From Glaciozyma antarctica PI12 (lineage: Eukaryota > Basidiomycota > Microbotryomycetes > Kriegeriales > Camptobasidiaceae), in NCBI GenBank assembly GCA_002917775.1, contig KZ627146.1:583024-647023 (forward strand): a stretch of DNA of 64,000 bases, in the 5' to 3' direction. The translations under genes and the position numbers were made by a program. Positions 11,164 through 22,954 of this stretch are shown here, in pieces. Position 1 is the first letter of the stretch, and each line of letters opens with the position of its first letter. Under the pieces are notes generated by a model. It was not told the DNA's origin. It was given only the letters and a program-made list of their open reading frames with translations, and ran no database searches.

Positions 11164-13148
11164 ATGGTCGTCGGCGCCGCCCCCGTAGTTCCCACCAAAA
11201 AGAGTATCGCCCTCGCCAAGAAGCTCGCTTCCGCGCCCGCGCTCCCCTCGAGTCGAGGAATCGACCCTACCGTCACTGTCGTCGCGAAGAAGGTCGTCGT
11301 GAGCTTCCCCTTTCGCGCCCGCGTTCGAGAGGCGCCGGCTGATCCCTTGTGCGCGATGCGTACAGACTCAGGACGAGGCGGAGGGCCGACCGAACAAGGA
11401 GGTTTACGATGCAGAGCAGGATAAGCTCCGCGCTGAGATTGATGTGCTCCAGGCCAAAGTCGTGCGTGGCCATGTTCTGACCGTGTGCTCGATTGCTGAT
11501 CCCCACTCTCTGTGCGCGCAGAACGAAGTCAAGACTCGCATCGCTGCCGTCTCTGGAAAGGGACCCAACAACGAGCGCAAGATTGCTCTGCGCGCGGAGC
11601 TCGATTCGCTGAGGGGGGACCAGGCGCGGATCAAGGGAGGACGGGGCAAGACCTTGGATCAGGTCAAGCTGCTGCAGGAGTCCGTTGGAAAGAAGGTGCG
11701 TTCTTGTTGTCAAAGGGGATGGTGAGGATGGGGCTGATGCAGCGAGCGTAGATCAAGGACCTCCAGGCCGCAAAGGCCAAGGCAACCTACAAGAGCGTTG
11801 CTGAGGTCGACAACCAGATCAAGTGCGTCCTGCAGTAGATGAGTAGCGAAGGAAACGCAAGCTAACTCGTGCTCGCAGGTCCCTCGAGCGCCAGGTCGAG
11901 TCGGGCGTTATGAAGCTCGTCGACGAGAAGAAGGCGCTCACGGAGATCTCGACGCTCAAAAAGACGCGCAAGACGGTCGAGTCGTTCGCCGCTCAGCAGG
12001 CTTCCATCGACGAGGACAAGGCCAAGGCGGACCAGATTCGTGCGGGCATGGACGACCCTGAAGCGAAGGCGATCAGTGATCGGTTCAACGCCGCTCGCGC
12101 TGAGCTCGACCAGATCAACAAAGCGCACGATGAGGCGAGCAAGGGACGTGATGCGCTTTTCGACGAGAGGAATGCCAGTGAGTTTGTTCTGAGAAAGGGG
12201 AGTGGAGCTGGAGCTAACGTACGTGCAGTCTCGAAGGAGCTTGATGCTGCGTTCACCAAAAAGAAGGAGTCGGCCGCTGCTTACCGGGAAGCCAACAACA
12301 AGTTCTGTGCGTCGCCATCCTCTCCTCTACGCCTTCCCACCTGACCTCTCCGATTCGCAGACCAAAAGATGAACGACGACCGCGCGAAGCGAGTAGAGCG
12401 CCAGCGCTCGGAGCGTCAAGCCATCGACGACGCCAAGCGCGCAGAGACGAACGAGCGTCTTCTCGAGGAAGCTCAGGCACCTGCGTTCGAGCGCGAGATC
12501 GAGGACTGCAACACCCTCATCGACTTCTTCCAACGCCGCATCGGCCTCGCCTCCACTTCCGCCCCCTCGACTCGTCTCGGTGGACCCTCCGCTCCTGGGC
12601 TTCCCAAGTTGGCGCTAAGGACCGTTGAAGCTGCTGCGCCAGTCGGAGGAGTCGCATTGAAGAAGAAGGGGGAGCAGGAGGAGGAGTACTTTATGGGCGG
12701 AGGAGGGAAGAAGGGGAAGAAGGGGAAGAAGGCGGATAAGGCGGAGTTGGAGGAGGCACCGGTCGTCAACCAGGCGCTCAACTTGCCGTTTGGAACCCTT
12801 TCGGCGCTGTTGACGCTCGGCATCACGAGTCCCATCACCGTCGCCGAGGTCCCCAAGACGATCGAGGCGCTCGAGACGAAGCGGAAGTACTTTACCGACA
12901 ACCAGGTGCGTTTATCCTTTACTCTTTTGGCGTTTGGAGCTGGTTGCTGACGCTGTTGATCGGGTTCGCAGGCTCGCGTGACGAAGGAGAGCGTCGCAAA
13001 GATTGAGAAGAAGATCGCTGCGGCCGAAGCCAAGTCCAAGGCGTCCTCGACCAACGGCACTTCCACCCCCGCCGAGCCCGTCACCTCCGTCGAGACGAAG
13101 GAGGCCGAGGTCGTCGAGGCTGAGAAAGTCGTCGTTGCGGAGGCGTAG
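11164..13148 (+). CDS. BFR1: Bfr1-like coiled-coil mRNP protein
   Basis: Bfr1 is a polysome- and ER-associated RNA-binding protein, first found as a suppressor of brefeldin A and linked to ploidy and nuclear segregation. The spliced protein starts MVVGAAPVVP and has a long charged coiled coil (about residues 55-330) with NKEVYDAEQDKLRAEID, GGRGKTLDQVKLLQESVGKK and SLERQVESGVMKLVDEKKAL. A lysine-rich spacer follows (EEYFMGGGGKKGKKGKK). The C-terminal helix region (TIEALETKRKYFTDNQ) is a second Bfr1 landmark. Introns near 11297-11369, 11465-11520, 11694-11752, 11823-11878, 12178-12229, 12307-12360 and 12906-12971 are small. A CT-rich stretch lies upstream of the ATG, as for several neighbours. 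Length (about 480 aa) matches the family. Confidence 0.85.
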
Positions 13149-13452
13149 ACGGCGTTCCCTCCTTTTCGTAGTCGCCCTTTCCCACCTTTTTTTCGTTTAC
13201 CCCTACGCCCTCTTTTTTCTTATTCACCGCACCACTCTCCATCGCTTTCCTCACTTGCAAACTCACCCTCACTTGGACATCGACGACCGCTCGTTGCTGA
13301 TTCGAGAGAAGAGAGCAAGCGAGCGGAGAGTTTGGAAACTTTGGCTCAGCGCGGGCGAGGCAAATCTCGACCAGCTCGACTTCGGCTTTGACTTTTGCTT
13401 CCGAGTCCTCCCACCAGCCAACTCACCCTAACCCGCCCCCTCTACTTTAACA
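13149..13452. other. intergenic: BFR1 3' flank and NHP2 promoter
   Basis: T-rich just after the BFR1 stop, then CT-rich up to the NHP2 ATG. No gene seen. Confidence 0.5.
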
Positions 13453-14524
13453 ATGGGAAAGTCCACCAAGCGCTCCGCCGACGCCGCTCCCTCCTCCGAC
13501 GCTCCCGCCATGGAGGTCGACGCCGCAGTTGAAGAAGTCGACTCGGAGGCGCCCAAGGCGAAGAAGGCCAAGAAGGAGGAGGGAGTAGAAGTCAAGGAGG
13601 TGGCGGTTAGTGCTATTGCTAAGCCGTTGGCGGGGAAGAAGATGGGCAAGCATGTGCTCAAGTTGGTCAAGAAGGGTGAGTGGGGTGTCTTTCGCTTTTT
13701 GTGGAGGAGATGGGGGAGGAGAGACTGCAGGATGGAGAGCTGGAGAGCTGGAGGACTGGTGGGAGTGGATACCGTGGGATTGGGAGGCAGAGAGAGATGA
13801 GAGGGGCAGCTGACGGTGCGGTCTTCCCTTCGTTTGCAGCCTCCAAGTCTCGGCACCTCAAGCGAGGAGTCAAGGAGGTCGTCAAGTCGGTGCGAAAAGG
13901 CGAGAAGGGGTACGTCCACGCATTCTCTATCCCTTGCTTCCTGTCGCTGGCGTTGGAGCGGGCTCGAGGAGGACCTGCGTGCGAAGAGGGTTCCTCTTGA
14001 GCCCTTCTTGCGCCAGCTGATGCGACAAGGAGCGTTGTGAATAACGCTAACGAGCTCGTGTGCAGCATCATCGTCCTCGCCGCTGATATCTCCCCTCTCG
14101 ACATCCTCACCCACCTACCACTCCTCGCCGAGGAGGCCGCATGCCCCTACATCGTGCGTTCCTTCACCTCCTCCTTCCTCCTCCCGCTATCTCCCCGCCA
14201 CCTCCATCTACGCGGCTTTGATCACACCGAACCCGAACCGCAACTAACGGACTCTCGCAGTGGGTGACCTCGAAGGAGGCTCTCGGAATCGCTTCCTCCA
14301 CCAAGCGTCCTACGTCCTGCGTCATGATCGCCAAGCTCGGAATGAAGCGCAAGCTCAAGGACGGCGAGGCGGAGAAGGAGGGAGCCAAGGAGGCCGAAGA
14401 TGAGTTCCAGGAGGCGTACGTCGAGTTGCAGAAGGAGGTTGAGGCCGTGAGTTTCTCGTCTTTTCGATGAGCGTTCAAGGGAGAGGGAGCTGATGGCTTC
14501 TCTGTGTGTTTGTAGGAGGAGTAG
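13453..14524 (+). CDS. NHP2: H/ACA snoRNP protein Nhp2 (L7Ae family)
   Basis: Nhp2 binds the kink-turn-like fold of H/ACA guide RNAs and is needed for rRNA pseudouridylation in the nucleolus. The N-terminal 60 residues are acidic and lysine-rich (KAKKAKKEEGVEVKE). The L7Ae fold follows: SKSRHLKRGVKEVVKSVRKG, IIVLAADISPLDILTHLPLL, CPYIWVTSKEALG and STKRPTSCVMI. Five exons are seen, with introns at about 13676-13839, 13910-14065, 14155-14261 and 14448-14515. The last exon codes only for two Glu residues and the stop. A short acidic tail (EAEDEFQEAYVELQKE) ends the protein. Confidence 0.9.
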
Positions 14525-14977
14525 AGTCTGGCTCGAAGAATGGAGAGGGAGAAGGAGATGGGAGGGCGTTGCTGGATTGCATCCTTGTGTGTTTACTTTC
14601 TTTCGAGCGCCGCTGTCTTCTTCGCTTCGCTGTTCTCTTCCCCTTTTGTACTCTTGCTGTCGACGACGTTCCTCGTACGCTCCTCCAGTCGCCTTGGTGC
14701 GAAGTGACCTTATGCATTTCAACGAGAGGGGCGTGCTGCGGGCGCCTAGCGAGGGCCTCCTCTCCACTTCTCCTCTCTCTGCCTCCTCCCACTTCTCCAG
14801 CTGCTCCGATCGTAGATCTACGGACACAGCACCGAGTACCCTTCCTCCTTTCCCAACACCGTACGTACTCCCCCCCTTCCCACGAAAGACCCACGAAAGC
14901 GCGTTCCGTCGCTCAACGTGTTCCCGACTTCCTCCAGGTCAACTCAGCCAAACCGACGCTAACGAGCAGCTACAAGC
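14525..14977. other. intergenic: alpha-tubulin promoter
   Basis: About 450 bp between the NHP2 stop and the alpha-tubulin ATG. Pyrimidine-rich, especially 14750-14880. No coding evidence and no clear TATA box. Confidence 0.5.
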
Positions 14978-17519
14978 ATGCGCGGTGAGTGTTTCTGGCT
15001 GTGTGGGTGGAGCTGGGGAGCTGGGGAGCTGGGAGGGAGATGTGGGAGCTGAAGGGGTCGGGAGGCGTGGGAGGGACCTAGCGGGTGGTCGCGGATCCCT
15101 TCGCGTCCCAGTCGGAGCTGAGAACGCGCACTCACTGGATTGTGAGGGGCTTGGCGTGTTCTGGGAGAGAGCTAACGACCTCTGTCTCCTCATAGAAATC
15201 ATCTCCATCTCCGTGGGCCAGGCTGGTACGCTTCCTCGTCTTTCTCGAGCTTCTTGTGAAGTGCGCTTACACTCGAACGGGGACTCTAGGCGTGCAAGTT
15301 GGCAATGCCTGCGTTAGTCCACAGCCACTCTGTCCGTTCTTCCATCGCACCTAACCCTTCTTGCTGTCTCACAGTGGGAGCTGTACTGTCTTGAGCACGG
15401 CTTGAGACCTGATGGAAGGATCATCAGCGACGACCCTGACAAGCAGAACACGGGCGGATTTAGGTGAGCGTCTCCCCTCCGTTTCCTGACGAAGAGAGCG
15501 TCGCTAACGTCGATCCCATTCCTCAGCACGTTTTTCTGTACGTCGACGACTTTCAAGGCTTCTACTCAAGCTCGCAGCTGACGACCTCTTCTTCCATAAC
15601 AGCGGAGACCGGCTCCGTGCGTCCCTCCTTCCTCGCTGAAAGATTCCCGCGACTGACTCGGTTCGCTTCGCATCGCAGGGCAAGTACGTCTCTCGCTCGA
15701 TCTACGTCGACCTTGAGCCCTCGGTCGTCGACGAAGTTCGCAACGGCGAGTACAGGTCTCTCTTCCACCCCGAGACTCTCATTTCGGGCAAGGAGGACGC
15801 TGCGAACAACTACGCTCGTGGTGAGTGCTCCCGTTCGTTCCGTAAAGAGCTCGGAACTGACGTAAGATTATGCAGGCCACTACACTGTCGGAAAGGAGCT
15901 TATTGACGTGACCTGCGACCGCATCCGCAAGCTCGCGGACAACTGTGTGCTCCTCCCTTCCGAGTGTCGCCCTTGTCGCATCTGAAGCTCGCTATCGCAG
16001 GCAACGGTCTCCAGGGATTCTTCGTCTTCCACTCCTTCGTAAGTCTCTCAGTTACATCGTACTCGAACGTAGAGCTGACCGCCTTCATGTCGCGCAGGGT
16101 GGAGGTACCGGATCTGGTTTCGGAGCTCTCCTCCTCGAGAGGCTCTCGAGCGACTACGGCAAGAAGAGCAAGCTCGAGTTCTCCGTGTACCCCGCTCCTT
16201 CGCTCTCGTGAGTTTATCCTCGTTCCCTCGAATGGACAGCGCTGACCTCGGCGACTATCGTACGTAGCTCCTCGGTCGTTGAGCCCTACAACTCGATCCT
16301 GACGACCCACACGACCCTCGAGCACGTTGACTGTGCCTTCATGGTCGACAACGAGGGTGCTTTCATCGAATACATCGTCCTGTCTATGCTCGTTGACTGA
16401 CGGGCCCTCGCAGCGATCTACGACATCTGCCGCAAGAACCTCGGCGTCACCTCGCCTGGCTTCAAGAACCTCAACAGGATCATCGCTCAGGTCGTCTCGA
16501 GCATCACTGCGTCGCTCCGCTTCGACGGTTCTCTCAACGTCGACCTCAACGAGTTCCAGACCAACTTGGTTCCGTGCGTTCTTCTCCAGCGCTCATCTTT
16601 GAATCAGGCTTGACGACCAACGCAGCTTCCCGAGGATCCACTTCCCTCTCGCGACCTACGCGCCCATTATTTCGGCGTCCAAGGCGTCTCACGAGGCCAA
16701 CTCAGTCTCGGAGCTCACCGTTCGTCCAATTCGCTTCTTCCTGCGACGTTCACTAACGCTTCGCACGACAGTTCTCCTGCTTCGAGCCCAACAACCAAAT
16801 GGTCAAGTGCGACCCCCGCCAGGGTAAGTACATGGCCTGCGCTCTCCTTTACCGGCTCGTCCCTTTCCCTCCCCTCCGCTCATTCATCAACTGACGCGAG
16901 AACGACAGCGGCGACGTCGTTCCCAAGGACGTCAACTCGGCCGTCGCGACCATCAAGACGAAGCGCACGATCCAGTTCGTCGACTGGTGCCCTACCGGCT
17001 TCAAGGTTCGCTCTTCCTCTCCTTCGCTCGCTGTGGCTGACGTGGGGAGACAGCTCGGAATTTGCAACGAAGCTCCCGCCCACATCCCTGGAGGAGATCT
17101 CGCTAAGGTCTCGAGGTCCCTCTGTATGCTCTCCAACACGACCGCCATCGCTGGTGCCTGGTCTCGGTTCGTCCTTCCCTCGTCGTCGTCGTCGCAGGGT
17201 CGCTGATCCAGCACTTTGCAGTCTCGACCAGAAGTTCGACCTCCTCTACAGCAAGGTACGAGTTTTCTGCTTCTGGAAACGACGGCGTACTGATTCTACT
17301 GGGCTACTACAGCGCGCGTTCGTCCACTGGTTCGTCGGCGAAGGTATGGAGGAGGGAGAGTTCTCCGAAGCGCGCGAGGACCTCGCTGCCCTTGAGAAGG
17401 ACTACGTGCGTCCCTACCTTTATCTCTACTTTTGATACGGGTTTGCTGACGTTCATGGGGATCCAAAGGAGGAGGTCGGAATGGAGGCTGATGCCGAGGA
17501 GGTTGGAGAGGAGTACTAG
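14978..17519 (+). CDS. TUB1: alpha-tubulin
   Basis: Alpha-tubulin forms the microtubule heterodimer with beta-tubulin. The gene is split into about 15 short exons; the first has 7 coding bases (M-R-first base of E). Landmarks are [47 protein letters not shown] of the nucleotide-binding loop, [39 protein letters not shown] and [20 protein letters not shown], ending EEVGEEY. The residue aligned with acetylated K40 of animal tubulin is Asp here. One intron, at about 16855-16912, must use a GC donor to keep the [18 protein letters not shown] reading. The C-terminal Tyr needed for detyrosination is kept. Identity is certain. Confidence 0.97.
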
Positions 17520-17990
17520 GTGCTCGTTCGGTGCAGGCTTGATCGTTCTTCTCGTTTCGTCTTGCAATTGCTGCAGTTTCAGAACTTAAGAGTGAGGAAT
17601 CGCGGCGAAGAGCAAACTGGCTCTCTCGCACCGGGCCTGAGGGAGAGGGAACTCAGGAGTGCGGAGTGCATGGAACTGAAGCTCTGGAGAACGTCAATGG
17701 CACCTGGAGCTGTATTTAGAAATCACAGCAGTCGCTGCCAGGTACACGCTGTTAAAATGAACGAGGACGGAATCCGGAGAGCAGTCGGAGCAGTCGGAGA
17801 GCGAGCGCGTCGAGGTGTGTCTTTCCCTTCCTCTACTCACTTGACTCACTTGATCTCACTCGCTGAACGCACCGCAGGACGCTCACCGACCTGTTGCCTG
17901 CCTCGCCTCCAGCCCAACTCGCACGAACACGTCTCATCTCCCCCATCCTCCAGCTCCGACGCACCAGCTCTCTCCCACTCCTCGCCCTCC
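17520..17990. other. intergenic: alpha-tubulin 3' flank and SEC11 promoter
   Basis: No gene seen in about 470 bp. Short frames run through it but lack a conserved product. Confidence 0.5.
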
Positions 17991-18996
17991 ATGTTCTCCG
18001 ACGAGATCGCCACCCTACGCCGACTAGGCGTGCGGCACGTACGTTCCCCCCTCCGTTCCTCGGCAGAGCGCAGCTCATCTCACTCGGGTCGACGACAGGT
18101 CCTCATGCAGGCGCTCAACTTTGCGGCCGTCATCTCGACTGCGCTGATGATGTGGAAGGGACTCAGTATCGTGTGTAATACGGAGAGCCCGATCGTGGTG
18201 GTGCTGAGGTGCGTTGAGCTGCTGGGAGGAAGGGGAGGGAGCTGATGCGGTTGTTTGGGCAGTGAATCTATGGAACCCGCTATCCAGGTGAGTGCGAGTG
18301 GCTTAAGATGCTGTGCTCGTCTCTGTGTTGGCTGGAGCGGACGACCGGGCGCACACGACGGGAAGGCGTGCTGGAGGGACTTCGCTGACCCCTCCCCTCC
18401 CTCAGCGCGGCGACCTCCTCTTCCTCACGATGCCTCACAAAGCTCCTCTCAAACTCGGCGATATCACAGTCTACAAGGTGGCCGGTGCAGCTATCCCGAT
18501 CGTGCACCGCGTGATTGAGACGCACGACGAGTGAGCTGCTTCCTCCGCGCTCGCGGACGGGAGCTGAAACGTGCTGTCGCAGACGGGATTCGGATGAGCA
18601 GTGGATGCTAACGAAGGGAGATAACAACCCTGGAGATGATGTGGTGCTGTACAACGGGTTGAGCTATCTGCAGCGGAGCCACATTATCGGGAAGGTGCAA
18701 GGGTGAGTTCGAGTTTGTGCGTTGATGGAGGCAGCAGCTGATTGTTTCAACATGTACAGATACGTGCCGTATGTGGGCTACGTGACGATTCTCATGGTGA
18801 GTTAAGCGGTGGCAGGAGACCTGCGAGGCTGCTGTTCGGTGCTAACATCAGAACTACCTCCAGAACGACTTCCCGAAGCTCAAGTACGCATTGCTGGGGG
18901 TGAGCTTTTCTTTCACCTCGCTGCTTGTATGCTGCTGCTAACCAAGCTCCGTGCTCGCAGGTGTTGGGAGGAGCGATCTTGTTACACCGGGAATGA
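17991..18996 (+). CDS. SEC11: signal peptidase complex catalytic subunit Sec11
   Basis: Sec11 cleaves signal peptides in the ER lumen as part of the signal peptidase complex. The spliced protein (about 170 aa, usual size) starts [21 protein letters not shown] membrane helix follows ([19 protein letters not shown]). The catalytic Ser lies in VVLSESMEPA, the conserved His in IPIVHRVIE, and the Asp residues in [12 protein letters not shown] second conserved stretch, [11 protein letters not shown], precedes the C-terminal [12 protein letters not shown] segment, and the protein ends HRE. Introns are about 50-110 nt; the one ending at 18862 offers two nearby CAG acceptors, and I used the second because it gives the NDFP reading typical of fungi. 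Converges with the condensin gene. Confidence 0.95.
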
Positions 18997-19314
18997 TATC
19001 CTCGACGTTTGCTGGCACTTTGCGCTGGAGACGCTGCCCCCTGCGCCACACGGCTCGTCTGCTCGCTGCTTTCGTACGAAGTTCCGAAGAATGTGCGCTT
19101 CGACTCCGCCTAATCTCTGCTCCATAGCTCTGGTCGTGTAAAAAGCCTCGAAAGACGAACGAACGTCGGACTGCGGTGTCGAGCAAGGTCTTGTTCGCCG
19201 CTTTCCAATCCGACTAGACGGCATCTCCTCCTCCTCCTGCCTGGTTACCGTAGTTCAGTTCTACGAGGAAAATCGAACGGTTTACAGGATCCAACAGCAA
19301 AGCCAAAAGGGAGA
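18997..19314. other. convergent intergenic, SEC11 / condensin gene
   Basis: About 320 bp holding two 3' UTRs facing each other. Nothing else seen. Confidence 0.5.
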
Positions 19315-22300
19315 TCACTCCTCGTCCTCATCCTCCTCATCCACCACCGAGGGTGCGTCCTCCTCATCCTCATCCTCGTCTTCCTCCTCGTCCTCCTCCT
19401 CATCTTCCTCCTCCTCGTCGTCCTCCTCGCCATCCTGAAGGACGGACTCGATAAAGTCCTGAGCAGCCTTGAGCTCCACCTGCATCAACTCCATCAGCAC
19501 CCGCGCACGATGGACGCCAATTCACCACTCACAGCTTCCTTGATCTCCTCCTCCGTCAGCGCAAGTAATCGTTCGCCAAACGTCTTGTTGAGAGCAGTTT
19601 CGAACCGCACCAAAGCGTTCTTCGATACGGCATCCACGAGCGGTCGGTTCTGCGAACGAGGAAGCCGTCATTTCGAGCGTGCAAAGGAGAAGAACAAGAC
19701 GAACAAGCTTGAGACTAGTGATGAGGGTGAGGAGGCCCTTGATCTTGAGGTCGTCGATCTCATCCGGGATGTAGAGCTTCGGTAGGAGCTGGCAGAGCAG
19801 CTTCCGTTCATCCTCTGCTCGGAGCTTGAGTGAGCCACCTGGATCGAAACGAAGCGAAACTGAACGAACTTTGCTCCTTCTCGTAGATCGTCTTGACCAT
19901 CTGGAGCGCCAAATCGAAGTGAATCAGGTCGTCGGGCTCGACGTGGTTGGTTTCGCTGCAGCCAAGACGTCAGGACCAGCGAGGCAAAGAAGAACAAGCA
20001 AGCTTACACTGCCTTGAGAGGATCCGTCCAGTCGATAAGCTGAAGCCCGATTTGCAACGGCGCAATCATCACGCCGCCCTTCTCCTCGCCATCGTAGACG
20101 TCCTTGAGCAGCGTAAGCGACGACAAGAACACCTGCAATCACGGTCAGCTTCTCGCAAGGTCGCGCGGAATGCGAAAATACGCACGTTCGCGACTCGCCG
20201 CTGGTTCTGCGGGTTTGAGTAGCAGAAGACGGGGAAAAAGTACGACAGGCACTGGCGAAGCTCGTGGATGTCGGCCGTCTCGCTCGCAAAGTAGAGCAGC
20301 ACGAGCCGGCTGAGAATCTGCGTCGACCGGGCATCGGTCTACGCACACGGCGCCGAGTGGAGAAAGACGCACCTCTTCGTCGGTCAACACGCCTGAGAGC
20401 ATGAGCTTTGCGATTCCCACGACGGCTGTAGCGACTGCTTCGGGTTCTTCCTGCTCGAGGCTGTTGAGGAGGAATCCTAGGATGACGTCCGTCTGCGAAT
20501 GAGATTAGTTTTGGAATGGCACCGCAGCGAGCGGAGCGAAAGACACACTCCAAAGTCCCGCTCGGCGCCAAAGTCGATCCCGTGCAAGACGAGAAGGTCG
20601 AAAAGAGTTTGGAGAAGCTTGACACGCAGAACGCCTTCGGTCGACTGGCTCTGTCGTGCGAAAAGCTCGAACGAGTCGAGTGCCAGTTCCTGCGAGAAAG
20701 ATGCATCAGCAATCGCCACCTCAAAAGCAGGGCGACCGACGCACCTTGTCGAGTAAGCAGACCAAGCCGAGACAGATCAATCCCTCCGCGCGAACCTCCT
20801 CGTCCTTGGTCTTGACCGCAGGCACGATGAGCTCCGCGACGACGCCATGCAGCATCGAGTTCTGCTGCAACGCCTGCTACCAAAGCCGAATCAGCTCCCT
20901 CACTCCACAAAGTTCTGGCCCGAACTCACTCCCATAACGCGCTCCAACAGCGCCCTCACCACGACCAGGCACCTCAAATCCAGCTCCTTCCTACTCGCCT
21001 CCCTCGCCGGCTCCTGACTCGTCTTCCGCCCCTTCCCCTTCCTCACCCTCCTAGCCCTCGCCTCCTCCTCCGCCTCTGACCCAGCCTCTCCCTCCGATTC
21101 CGACGTGACGAGCGTCGAATCCGCGCGGAGGCCTTGGACGATCTCGACGACGATGCGCATAAAGTCGCGCTCCGAGGTACCTTTGAGGAGGACGTCGAGG
21201 CATTTCGGGATGAGGGACGGAGGAAGAGAGGAGTGGGAGAGCATCTCGCCTGTGGTTCGTTCGTCAGTTCCAATTGCGCGAGGAGGGAGGGAGATGATAC
21301 GCACGCATGAGCTCAAACATCTTTCTGCGCCCAATCTCGTCTCCATAATCCACGTTCATCGCGATCCCGACCAATTCTCCGACAAGAAACTCTTGCGCCA
21401 GTTCAGCGTCCTCGTCCCGCTCCTCCGCTTCGAGCATGACGACGAGCTTGGTCCATTCCGCCTGGGTGTAGAACGCCAATGCCGTGACGACGGGTTCGAG
21501 GTCTGCGAGGAGGGGATCTTCGGTGGAGCGGAGGTAGTTGAAGTAGGTGCGAGCGAGGAAGGAGGTGTAGGGTGTGAGACCCTCGTAGAAGGCGTCGTCT
21601 GGAACGGCGTTAACTGCTGCGAGCGTAGAGGAGCACAGGAACGAACCTCCAAGCTCCAGGGCCTCGACAAGCTCAGGCTTCGTCTCGTACAGCGCCAAAA
21701 CGACCTTTTCCGCAACCTCTCCCTCAAAGACGTCGAACATTTGGACAAACTGCGCGAACGTGGCTGTCAGCTCCCACCTCCTCGCACGAAAGAACAGCCT
21801 CACCTCGACCAACCCACCCGCCTCCTCCGCCCATTTGCCCACTAGCCTCTTCGCCGCCTTCTTAACTCCCTCCTCCCTGTCCCTCAGCCCCCTCCCAATC
21901 GCCTGTTCCCGTTGTTCCTGCGAGAGGTGCTGGCACGGGATCTCGTACAAGACGTGCGTGAACGCCGCGCGCCTGTTGATGAGGTCTACATCGAGGGTAC
22001 GGAGGAGAAGGGCGGGAAGGGTGAAGGGTGATGGGAGGAGGTTGAAGAGGGCTGCGCGGCGGACTTCGCTATTCGTTGGACGGGGTCAGCTCGAGCGGAA
22101 TGGGAGGCAAGGAGAGACGAACGCGGCAGAGTCGTGCGTGAGGACGTCGATGAGGACTTCTGAGACGCGCGTCGCTTCTCCCTCGTCGTCGTCGTCATCT
22201 GACTCTTCGTCGTCGTCGGCTGATTGGAGCTTGGAGAGCGCTACGACGGCTTGCATCCTGACCGTGCTTTCCTTGTCCCTCACACGCTCGAGGAGAGCGC

Positions 22301-22954
22301 CCTTGAGGTGCCTGTAGGAGTCGTCGCTGCCGTCGAAGGAGTCAGCTACCGAGCAAACAACAACAGAGGGAGGGACGCACTCGATCTCTCCGAGACTGTT
22401 GACCATGAGCGCGACGAGCTGAACGCATCGGAATCGCGCAATCTTGTTCTTTGCCTGAAAGCCCTTGAGGAGGAACGCCAGGAGCTGGGACACGAGGCGA
22501 GAAGCAGGACCATCATCGTCCTCATCCTCCTCCTCCCCCGCCTCCTCCTTCTTCGCCCGCAGCTTGGCATCTACGCGCACGCCATCAGCCTCTTCCACTC
22601 CTCCATACAAGAAGGAAAGGACTCACAATACTCGACCGCGAACCCCACGAACCCCGCGACAAACTTGATGACCCGATCCCCCTGCTCGACCCCCTTCTTG
22701 ACCCCCAGCGGATAAACGACTGCATTCCTAAACGCCTCTCCAAAGCTCTTCTCCCCCGTCAACCTGACGCTCTTCCCATCGCTCGAGAGTGCCGTGACGG
22801 AGGCACAGCGGAGAAAGATGGCGTGGAGTGTGTTGATGTTTTTACGATGCGTGGCGAGCGAGTGCTGAGAGGCGGAGAAGAGGAGGGGGATTTGGTCGAG
22901 CTTGAGGTCCGAAGCGGGGTCCGTGGCGTCTGCGGCGGCGCGTTTGGCGGGCAT
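19315..22954 (-). CDS. YCG1: condensin complex subunit 3 (CAP-G / Ycg1)
   Basis: CAP-G is a HEAT-repeat subunit of condensin that clamps DNA and is required for mitotic chromosome compaction. It starts MPAKRAAADATDPASDLKLD at 22954. The HEAT array includes VEQGDRVIKFVAGFVGFAV, KGFQAKNKIARFRCVQLVAL, LLERVRDKESTVRMQAVVAL, a stretch starting LINRRAAFTHVLYEIPCQHL, and GLRDREEGVKKAAKRLVGKW. Acidic loops (ESDDDDDEGEATR; ESEGEAGSEAEEEARARRV) separate the repeats. It ends in a run of Asp/Glu (about 19318-19430), a usual feature of the family. About 14 introns of about 50-60 nt are present. A CACGTG hexamer lies 190 bp upstream (23142-23147). Identity is secure; exon edges in 19500-20900 are the least certain. 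Confidence 0.9.

Noticed and set aside
11164-18996. The run BFR1-NHP2-TUB1-SEC11 as an operon-like functional cluster
   Set aside because: Four plus-strand genes, but each is separated by several hundred bp and they act in unrelated processes; this is normal gene order.
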